Part shown: in pieces, positions 55,416 through 64,000 of the stretch
How positions within the stretch are numbered: position 1 is the stretch's first letter
Layout: every line of letters starts with the position of its first letter
Assembly: GCA_015039365.1 (NCBI GenBank)
Contig: WION01000035.1
Span: 124,001 to 188,000 of the forward strand
Direction of reading: 5' to 3'
Length of the DNA stretch: 64,000 nt
From: Amanita rubescens
Lineage: Eukaryota; Basidiomycota; Agaricomycetes; Agaricales; Amanitaceae
Position numbers and translations under genes: made by a program
Notes under the pieces: model-generated
What the model saw: only the letters and a program-made list of their open reading frames with translations
Told to the model about the DNA's origin: nothing
The model's database searches: none

Positions 55416-55566
55416 CTTCTTTCCGGGCGAACGTCAAAATTAGGCGGCGACGGCGGGGCACCACTTCTCCATTTCCTTTTGTCTTATCCAAGTTTGTTGC
55501 GGGTAATCTTTACAGATATCCTTTCGGGGCGAACGTCATATCTGCGCGGGCGACGGCGGGGCAATA
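55416..55566 (+). repeat. Two-copy direct repeat of a GGGCGAACGTCA...CGACGGCGGGGCA segment
   Basis: CTTTCCGGGCGAACGTCAAA near 55420 and CTTTCGGGGCGAACGTCATA near 55521 are each followed by a GCGACGGCGGGGCA end, about 100 bp apart. Function unknown; it follows the 183-bp array directly. Confidence 0.7.
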
Positions 55567-55599
55567 AATCCAAAAATCGAAACCAGGAGCAGGGATCGT

Positions 55600-56840
55600 G
55601 TGGGAGACATTGGGCCCGGTGACTTCTTCAATCCCGTGTCTTCATTTCGTTTGTCGACGCTCGGCTGATTACTGGACAGATCTTATTGCATTGCTCCAGG
55701 ATGACTTGGTCAACAACGGCAGTAGTGGCTGGTATCGGTTTGTGGATTCAACGGACCGCCCAATCTATCTCATTTTATGACACCGCTAGTTTTTACAGGT
55801 CTTCGATCATGGTATCACGGCGCGGCAATGGAATTTGCTCGAACACGCACCCTGGCCAGGCGCGTCGTTCGAGCGGGGATGACGGGGACTTGTGAACGGG
55901 GGTCCTGGCCAGACTTGCTGTTCACAGTCCCTTGACCCACATTTCTCCTCTTTTTCTCTTCTTTTTTCTTTTGGTTTCTTCTTACGACACTTTACGATAC
56001 TTGTAGGTAGTTTCCCAGGGGAAGGTGAAATTCCTCGTGCTCCCTTGCCGTGGGTCCTGGGCTTAGACCTCTTGGTCGACCAAACGCACGTTAAAAACAA
56101 CTTGATTAGCATTGGATTTCAAGTCTCACCGTTATAGGATGGGGTCGTTGTTCCTCCGGTTTATGACAAATCATCTCAAGGTTAGTTTTCATCCGAAGTC
56201 TTTTGTCGAGGCAGGTCCAGTGACAAGATCGGGCAGATGAAACTTTACAAAGTTGTGCTTGTCGTCCCCATCGGCATCGGTTAGGTTTTCCTGTGACCAG
56301 GCGATCTTTATAAAGGTATTTTCGATATTGTATCGTTGTAGGTTTGCTTTTTTGAATTTCTATCGCAGAACGGCTCGCGTACTACTACACAATTGAAAAA
56401 TTAAAATTCTGACGTCTCCAGCGTTACCTGCGCTTAAACGTCGTTCTTCCCCCGTTAACTCACTGGCAGGAGTTGGTCAGTTTCCTCGCGGGCGCTAGGC
56501 GGCTGGAATTTCGACGCGTTTGTCACTTAACGTACAGAAGATAACAATAATTTCGGCTTCGGAATATAGGGTCCCAAAGTGAGTGTTTTCTGGTAATTGA
56601 ACTGCTTGGCAAGAAGTCCGTTGACGGCCTCCATCAGAATACATCAGCACAGTATATGAATTATGATAGCAGATGTACCATGATGACGACAATGTTTCAA
56701 TCGTGCCCCCAGCCTTGAGCTTTGAAGCAGCGGGATTTTTAAGGTTATGTATTGAGGACTCTCACCATCAACTATTATCAATCATACTAGCGGTAAGAAC
56801 ACACAATCGCGTATCAAGGACAAAAAAAATTCATAGTCTG
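55600..56840. other. Intergenic, no supported gene
   Basis: About 1.2 kb of unique-looking sequence. Short open frames occur on both strands, none with family features; a C/T-rich run lies at 55940-55980. Confidence 0.4.
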
Positions 56841-56844
56841 ACAC

Positions 56845-58174
56845 TTATATTGTTCCAACCTCCCCGTCATCCCACTCGCTCATAATGAGATTTGTTTTAT
56901 CGATGATCGGAACCTTATCTATGCTAGATTGGATTATAAGCCAGTAGATGCAATTTAACATCGAAGGGTCATACCTGCGTTTGAGAATATCCATTGCGTC
57001 TTGCACAGTCGTGTTTGCTACATCGGGGAGATTGTCCTGGCGCATTCTTTCTGCAGCTCGAAACTTTTCCAATGCGTCGCCAGCAAAACAGAGAGCCTCT
57101 TCCCATTCATGCATACTCTTACCCTTGCCAATGGAGCGGTTTCGGTATGCATCCAAGCTCGAAATATAACTTTGAAGTAGCAGGTCAAATATGATCATAT
57201 CTGGCGCAGATCGCGAATGAAAGGTCGAGAGCTTTCTGCCGCTGTAAAGTCATTCAGTTTAAAACCGTGCCGAAGAGTTGGAGAATCTTCTGGGAGGGTC
57301 CCACGACTGAATGAGAAAGGCTTGGTGCTGCCATCAAACGAGAAGAATTGGAACGCGTTCCCGTCGCATTGAAGGATGCCGATTACAGGTGGCCCTTTTT
57401 ATTGAAGTCTAGCTCAAAATCGGTAGTAGAAAGGAGCGAATGGATGCGATTGCTCAAGTGATAGCAGAATGTGACGGTCAGGTGTCCTTTCGATAATAAT
57501 TTGCACCAATTTTGACCACATATTCATGTCGTAGCCTGCTGCTGGAACAACACATGACAAGGGCTTCGTGTCGCAATAGAACCAAACGCCTTGAAGTAAT
57601 ATTTGATCTTGTCTCCCGTAGTTACACAGCCATCAAAGATAAGTTCTGGCAGATTTCTAAAGGCAAAATCAAACTGAGCAACCAAGTGATTAAAGATCTG
57701 AGACCAATAGTCTGTATGAGTTTCTTCGCAGTATGAGAGTTAACTCGACCTTCTCACCGGGGCGAGGAACCGGGATGTCGCCTCTTCCGTTTCATGCTCA
57801 TCAGGGGGGCCATACTGCGGCAGCAGAACATCCATATCCTGCACAATGGACCTGAAAAGCGATGTAGGAATGCGCGAGCGGTAGAAGTCAAACGTGGCGA
57901 TATCGTTCATTTTCCGATTAGTTGTACGTTAGAAAAGCTGATGTCTAAGCCGCCTTCTAGTAAGGAATCAATTAGTTTCCGAGTGTCCAAACGAAATGAC
58001 CGAACCAGTCAAAATTTGTCGCAATAGACTTGGGCTGAAATTATGCTCCTCCATAATATGGAGGAGAGCAACTTCGGCAGATGCATCGCTTGTGATAGAC
58101 GACGATAGTAGTTTCCGGAGACCGTCGGGAGAATTTACTTCTGGGTCCTTGCGTTTTCGCTTACTAGCTGCCAT
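56845..58174 (-). pseudogene. Degenerate member of an Agaricomycete nuclease-like hypothetical family
   Basis: Starting at 58174 (MAASKRKRKDPE) the minus strand carries recognisable blocks in changing frames: FDFYRSRIPTSLFRSIVQDM, NHLVAQFDFAFRNLPELIFDG, YYFKAFGSI, GILQCDGNAFQFFSFDGSTK, and FDLLLQSYISSLDAYRNRSIGKGK near 57180-57110. That order matches, from memory, a widespread Agaricomycete hypothetical family with a PD-(D/E)XK-like core (AFGS(I)...E-K). At least four frame changes are needed and the core nuclease strand is garbled, so I treat it as broken, with some breaks possibly being sequence errors. Confidence 0.5.
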
Positions 58175-58891
58175 GACGTTCGCGATCGTAACAGATATAG
58201 GCTACTTGCAGTGTGACACTGTCTCGCCTGCCACCTAGCCTAGTGCACACCACGCTTGCCTACAAGCTGTTGTTGTTTCGAGCACGGACACACTTATCCA
58301 ACGGTCATTCCATACACCCCTCCATCATCACGCTTGGCCATGCCTCACCCTTATACCCACCGTGCAGTGGTTTTCATGCACCATCACGCACTTTCCATGA
58401 AAATTATGGTACCCCGGGTAGGACAACATGACCCTTTCATCTATACTCGTCTCTCCCTAGCCTCTCGTATATGCCTCCTGATCCACATCCTTGCTGAGCT
58501 TCGAGAACAAATCATCGGCCTTCACTCTATTCTTCAGCCTCTCGTTGTCTGATCTCCCTTTCAGAGCGCCAACAATACTTACTATCACATCCTCATACCT
58601 GACTCTGGTCCTGAATGCGAAACCAGCTGGTACGCAACACGTTTCAAGCTACCCTTCGAGACGCCGATATCGCCACGAAGTTTCTACGTTACTTGATGAT
58701 ATCACAGGACATGCAACTAATAATACCGTGACTACATAGTACATGGAGCATACGGCGGAATCCACAAACAGTTACACGATCCGAAAGGTCGAAACAAAAG
58801 GAAACATCTGGAAGATCCATCAAGCCAAATTATCCAGTGACTCTGGATTATCGACATACCGGATGAGACGTACGTCCAAGTTAGCTATAAC
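58175..58891. other. Intergenic, no supported gene
   Basis: Overlapping short plus-strand frames only; no feature recognised. Confidence 0.4.
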
Positions 58892-59410
58892 CTAGGACCA
58901 GGTACCACTTCCGGAAACCTGGAAAGTGGTGTCGAGGGTGGAGTCAAGGTAGCCGGAGATGCCGAGCCTCTGAACAGTGTCCCTGAGAAGTCGGACTATG
59001 ATGTTGTATTGGCCGACGGTGGACTCAGTGTTGTCCATTTCGTACGATCCACTCAGTGTGTTCAGGCTGTCGTATCCGATGGTGACCCGGGAGGCAGAGA
59101 CGGGAGGCACTAGAAAGTCAAATGTGCCGTTGAAGCTCTTTCCGATATCGGGAAATGTAATAGTGAAGTTGCCAGCGCCATCGGTATTAAAAATGCCACA
59201 AGTCCGGAGAGTCATTATATTTGATCCTACTAGTAGTGCTTTTCAGTCAGCCAATCTATCGTACATGGAGATCTAACCGTACTATGCCAGCTTTGCGTTG
59301 CAGGTGAGGTGGTGATAGTTGAAGATAGGGTGGACACAGAGTCAGCCTTAAATGTTATCTACTATATCGACTAGCCGAGCATTACCTTGCGCCGCAAGGT
59401 CACTCTCATG
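58892..59410 (-). CDS. Hypothetical protein, possible three-exon gene
   Basis: The best-supported part is 59215-58892 (GIFNTDGAGNFTITFPDIGKS, DTTFQVSGSGTWS), a beta-rich, Thr/Ser/Gly-rich chain. A plausible upstream exon (ADSVSTLSSTITTSPATQSW) and a start near 59410 (MRVTLRRK) would add introns ending at CTAGTAG and elsewhere. The upstream structure is uncertain and no family is known. Confidence 0.35.
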
Positions 59411-59487
59411 GTAAATTCACAAAGACTGCAAAACGTGGGAACCATTTAGCGATAAGATACATGACTGAATCAAGAATACTCGACGTT

Positions 59488-61554
59488 TCACTCTTCCTCC
59501 GAATCCCACTCATCCCAATAATCCATCCCTACCAAACTCTCATAATATGTTATCAGCTCTGCAATCTCCCTAGTCTTGAGCAACCGATTAGCACCCAACA
59601 CCACCAACTGATCCACCAAAGCCTGCCAACCCGCCGCAAAATGTATCATCTTCCAATACTCATCAATAAACATCTTGACTCCATTCGCTCTACCTTGAAA
59701 CCTGAGCGCATTCTTATTCTTGTTCAACGTGATCCATCTCGCCCAAAGCGCCATGATCACCTTTTGCTCGTCTTTCAACTCGTCATCGACGAATATTTCT
59801 TCTTCGCGGTCGAGGACTATCCATTCGAGTAAGCCGAATGGTTTGAGGGGGAGGAGTTGGAGGAGGTCGAAGAGGCAGGGACCGTCTATGCGAGTCGAGT
59901 AGTAGATGTCGGGACCGCCAAAGGTGGATTTGGCTGGGAGGTAGGGTGGGCGGGCGGATGGGCCTAGACGGTTGGAGGACGGTGGAGGGCGGGGATATTC
60001 ACGCGGTCTGGGCTTTTTTGGTTGGGGTGGTGGTTGAGGAGGGGCTGTCGCGGGTGAGGCAGTGACTTGTCTTTGGTGCGGTGAAAGGGTCGGACGTCGG
60101 TTGGGTGTAGATTGGGGGAGTGGAGATACTTGCATAGGTTCCGGAGTTGCGATTTCTGGTGTAGTAGATGTGTCGTTGTCATCGCCTTCTGGGAAGAGAA
60201 CGTGTAGCCTCCATGAAACTCCGTCCTGTCGCTCCTTATCAGCGGGTTGGATCCAATCAAAGAATATATTTTTGTGTGCGAGCTCTAAATGAACCTTCAG
60301 CATCTCTCTCGTCTCGAACCTACCGAATAGATCGCAAAGAGGGCAAAACCATTTCGGAAGCGAATTTTCAAACGATGCGCGCTCGAGATGCTCGTAACAT
60401 ATCAAGACGCTCCCTTCCTTGTCATCTGGAAGAGGTGTGCATGGTATACCAAGATTGTGGCAAAGTATTTTAAAGCTTTTTCGTAGGTTTCGCAAGAGGA
60501 AAGGGAGTTGCTTGGCTTCTTGAAAGATGCTAGTAGAATCGGTGTGTAGTTGAAAGGTGCGGAACAACTGAATGAGTGGTTCGGGTTCGACGTTAGGTAT
60601 AAAGCTGTCCTTCGCCAGCGTCCATAATCCCGGAGATTTCATTGCCAGATGCTTCGTCGAGTTCGTCAATGTTGTTTTCCTCGCTATCTGTGCTTTCCTC
60701 TTCTTCTTCAGAGTCCTCACCAGAGCTCTCAGTAGAGCTTTGTCGCTGGTATCGAAGAGATTTATAGGCTTGTTGACGGGCGTACTTGGGTCTGCGCTCG
60801 TCTGCATTCGCAATAGGCATTTTGCGTGCCGCAGACCTCGGCTGAATTGATCTGAAAAATAAATTGCGTGTTGTAATGAACATGTCAAGATAGACACTAA
60901 CTTGAACAACAATGCGCTTTTGCTTCGCACAGGATGTGAGGTTCCTTCCCGCGACGGGCTCCTTCCGGGCAGACTTGTAGCCGACTTGGGTCGCGATCTT
61001 CTTCTGTGGTTTGCTGCCGATGCGTTTTTCGACTTCATCGGCATCACTGTGCGCTTGCTTGCGGCAAAATTTCAAGTTGCTCCTGGAAGACCTACCATAG
61101 CGCTGGTGTAGTCTCAGGTCGACGTGCTGCAAAATTTCCGTTTCATTCTCGCGAGTGCGCTTTGAGAGCATGCTGAATTCATCGTCGTCATCCAGACCCC
61201 AACCTGTCGGTAAAACTGGTTCCGAGTCGCTAAGATCAATGATCTCGGGCAACCCAGGGGCAGGGGTCATCCGGCTGATAATCGGCCTTCGGCGCTGCGG
61301 TTGCAATTGGGCATTTACGGCCGATTTGCGACCTGCTCGGCAGTGAGGGGTTTGAATGGGATACTTGAAACTGGTTTTTAACTGACCTATCTGTCGAAAT
61401 TGTCTCCTAGATTGGGTGTCTAACGGCGGTCTTCCTACGTAACTGTTAGCATAACGCTAATAACGACTTGGTGCTACTGATAGATACGCTTGGCGGTAAT
61501 GTAGTCTCCCAATGACTGACCCGGCTTGAGCCAAGTTGGCTGGAGGGTGGCCAT
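59488..61554 (-). CDS. SUZ12-like PRC2 subunit (zinc finger plus VEFS-type box)
   Basis: Likely core subunit of the histone H3K27 methyltransferase complex. Exons 61554-61488, 61434-61387, 61332-60902 and 60841-59488, with introns of 53, 54 and 60 nt; the third acceptor is the second of two CAGs. It starts MATLQPTWLKPGQS. An acidic stretch (GEDSEEEEESTDSEEN) precedes a SUZ12-type finger FCPLCDLFGRFETREMLKVHL and then H-x3-IFFDW. A Pro-rich linker leads to the VEFS-like box (LLEWIVLDREEEIFVDDE, ALWARWITLNK, YWKMIHFAAGWQAL). One extra base in a GGG run at 60629-60631 breaks the frame between NEISG and LWTLAKDSF. About 610 residues. Confidence 0.8.
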
Positions 61555-61595
61555 TCACGCTTACGTCAGCTACTGCAGCAGAAGCAGCGACCACG
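61555..61595. promoter_or_regulatory. 41-bp divergent gap between SUZ12-like and BUR1-type start codons
   Basis: The minus-strand ATG ends at 61554 and the plus-strand ATG begins at 61596. The two promoters and 5' UTRs must overlap into each other's genes or start at downstream ATGs. Confidence 0.55.
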
Positions 61596-64000
61596 ATGGT
61601 TTCAAGTCCTCCCAAAAGGCTCGCCTCCGCTTCCCCAGACGCGCTCAGGCAGCCAAAACGTCCCGCGACGTCTTCACCAGAAGAGGGTGAATTAGATGAC
61701 CCGTCGCCACCTCAGCTACCTCACGCATCACTTCCACCAAAGCCGCAGCCGCTCGCGAAGGCAAAAGTCCCATTTCCATTCAAGAAAAAGGGAGAGTCTT
61801 CAGTGAATGGCTCTACGGGTGTTATAGAGTCAAATGATCCAGACAGGTCGCTTTTCACGGGATGCAGAGTCGAGGAGAAGACAAGGAAGAGGACCAAGCA
61901 GACCTTCGGTGGTCGCGTCCCACTGGGAACCAGCCAGATTTTACCCTTCTCAGCGCTGGGACTCATATCCACCAGCGGGACCACGGGGGTTATAGAGACC
62001 GCGAACGAGACCGTCCACGTTCCCGAGCTCGGACTCCACCTCCTCCTTCTAGTTATTCCCCGCGTTCTCGTTCCCATTCTACATCTCCTTCTGGCCACAG
62101 AGAAAAACACAGGCTGCCAGCACACCGCCCTGTCCCTCGTGACGTCAGCCTTAGCCCTCCGAGGGCTCGTGATAGAGGTCGAGATGCGGACAGGGACAGG
62201 GACAGGCACGGTGATCGCGAAGACCGAGAACGAGAAAGAGATAGACGCTACAGAGACGACAATGACGACAGGCATTATTACCCAGACGATTCGGATCGAC
62301 ATGACCGTCGTGATTACCCTTATCGGCGCGTCGACGACCGACGTGGTCCTCGTCGCGAAGGTGACTTTGACCATGACCGTTCGTCCAGACACGATGACCG
62401 CGACCGGGGGCGTCGTATGAACTCTTATCGACCCTCGCCTCACCGCTATGTACCCGCATCGCCTCTTCCACCTCATTCTCCGCCACGGACACAACCACCA
62501 CCCTCTACACAACCACCGTCTTCTCCTCCAGCCGTTCCGCCGCCGCCACATTCCCCTTCAACGCAACCAACAGAAAACGGTCAAATTGTTGGCACACCTC
62601 CCCCACCAGCTCAGTCTCCCCCTCCTGCACCTCCACCAGATGAACGTCTACTACCTAAAAATGATATGCTGCCAGAGTTACATGCTCACGTTGCGATACC
62701 GATGAAGCGGCCAGGTGCACCAAGGGATATACATTCACCTCCATCTATACTATCACATGTACCGGCGGCAGATAAAGACAAAGAAAAGGAGAAGGGTGAG
62801 TTGAGGGTAAGACCAGTGCGGACGCGGGAGGTCATAGGAAGGTCGAGGAAGGAGGAGATGGAAGCGTACGGGAGGGCGTTTACCGGGTGCGGTGGAAAGT
62901 CAGACTATGAAGTAACGACGAAGTTGGGTGAAGGCACTTTCGGGTGAGTTTATCGTGTGCACCTGATGAACGCCTTAACCTAAAGAATGCCCCACAGCGA
63001 GGTTCACAAGGCAATACAAAAAGTCAACACGCAAAGTCGTTGCTTTGAAACGTATTCTGATGCACAACGAAAAGGAAGGCATGCCCGTCACGGCTTTGCG
63101 CGAGATCAAAATTCTAAAAGCACTCAAACACCCTTGTATTGTCGACATTCTGGATATGTTTGTTGTACGAAGTACGTTCCTAACTTGTTCCACTCGACAT
63201 GGTGACAGATGCTCACGTACCTTACAGGTAATCAAAAAGATCCACTCTCTGTATATATGGTTTTCCCCTACATGGATCACGATCTTGCTGGTCTTCTTGA
63301 AAACGAACGCGTCAAGCTACAGCCCAGCCACATTAAACTATATATGAAGCAGTTATTGGAAGGAACAGAGTATATGCATCGCGTATGCCTTTTCTCTCTT
63401 TCGCCCTACCACTATATCCTAAAACCATGATCTAGAATCACATCCTCCACCGCGATATGAAGGCCGCCAATCTCCTGATATCTAATAGCGGCAATCTTAA
63501 AATTGCTGATTTTGGTCTTGCCCGGTCCTATGACCCTAATGTGTCCCGAACTGGTCTTGACTCGCGCGGCCGAGAACGGCGATATACTAATTGTGTCGTC
63601 ACGCGATGGTATCGCCCTCCAGAGCTCTTGCTCGGTGCTCGACATTATGGCGGTGAAGTCGATATATGGGGTATTGGGTGTGTCCTTGGCGAGATGTTCT
63701 CTCGGCGGCCTATTATTCCTGGTACATCAGACTTGGATCAGCTGGAGAAAATTTGGCAGCTCTGTGGAACGCCAAACCAACATTCATGGCCAAATTTCGA
63801 TGCGTTGCCGGGTTGTGAAGGTGTCAAGAGGTTTTCGACGTATCTCAGGAGGATCAAGCAGGCTTATGAGAGCGTAGGGCCTGAAACGTGCGATTTGTTG
63901 GATAAGCTATTGACGTGCAATCCGCGAGAGAGGATTACGGCTGCACAGGCTTTGGATCATGAATACTTTTGGACAGATCCATTACCTGCTGATCCAAAGA
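61596..64000 (+). CDS. BUR1: BUR1/CDK9-type cyclin-dependent kinase (3' end beyond the window)
   Basis: It phosphorylates the RNA polymerase II C-terminal domain and Spt5 during elongation. Exons 61596-62943, 62998-63171, 63228-63382 and 63436 to the edge. The N-terminal 450 residues are disordered, with an Arg/Asp RS-like region and a Pro-rich part. Kinase landmarks are KLGEGTFG|EVHKA, VVALKRIL, PVTALREIKIL, HRDMKAANLL, KIADFGLAR, CVVTRWYRPPELLLG, GIGCVLGEMF and LLTCNPRERITA. One base must be skipped at about 61835, 61985-61989 (G5 run) and 63018-63023 (A-rich run). The last 560 nt are clean. No stop occurs before the window end. Confidence 0.9.

Noticed and set aside
58256..58552. 98-codon His/Pro-rich frame as a gene
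   Set aside because: Low-complexity and overlapped by other short frames; no supporting feature.
61721..62551. 276-codon frame antisense to the BUR1-type gene
   Set aside because: It is the complement of the Arg/Asp-rich disordered region; no independent features.
1..64000. CRISPR arrays, bacterial operons, riboswitches or ribosome-binding sites
   Set aside because: The window is intron-rich fungal nuclear DNA, and no regularly spaced short repeats of CRISPR type were seen.

Overview
The window is nuclear DNA of a filamentous basidiomycete, most likely an Agaricomycete. The host genes are packed closely and cut by many introns of about 46-63 nt. The families (Trm44, D-amino-acid oxidase, sphingolipid desaturase, SREBP, eS26, HIR1, DUF4336, SUZ12-like VEFS protein, BUR1-type kinase) and the Ty3/gypsy chromoviruses fit that clade. 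All calls rest on reading the sequence and on family knowledge; no database search was run.

Layout. 1-13.8 kb is a gene block, mostly on the minus strand: TRM44 (507-2201), D-amino-acid oxidase (2459-4031), sphingolipid delta-4 desaturase (4306-5616), a small secreted protein (5772-6528), an SREBP factor with bHLH and two membrane segments (7198-10389) and eS26 (11011-11636). A plus-strand Ser/Thr-rich wall protein follows (11890-13693). 13.84-21.58 kb and 38.75-39.7 kb are CpG-depleted repeat graveyards holding a TIR element, a fold-back element with two tRNA-like promoters, a decayed LTR and a decayed nuclease-like gene. Between them sits one CpG-rich nest of three LTR elements (21586-38741). 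The outer plus-strand chromovirus has a 5-bp target duplication. A 2.3-kb non-autonomous element lies in its gag leader, and a second, minus-strand chromovirus lies in the middle of its gag. LTR divergence (7, 1 and 0 differences by eye) agrees with the nesting order.

39.8-64 kb is a second gene block: a hypothetical gene, a PARP-type zinc-finger protein, HIR1, a DUF4336 protein, a C2H2/RING protein, an acidic orphan gene, a 183-bp tandem array, degenerate genes, SUZ12-like, and a BUR1-type kinase cut by the right edge.

Most interesting signals: both chromoviruses carry a primer-binding site that is the reverse complement of their own predicted mRNA 5' end, the Tf1-type self-priming design. 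The outer one has about 1.75 kb of overlapping open frames after pol. The inner one has a correctly phased GGGTTTT slippery site at the gag/pol overlap. About fifteen one- or two-base frame breaks affect conserved single-copy genes, while the long pol frames are clean apart from one 11-bp deletion; I read this as base-level assembly error more than mass pseudogenisation.
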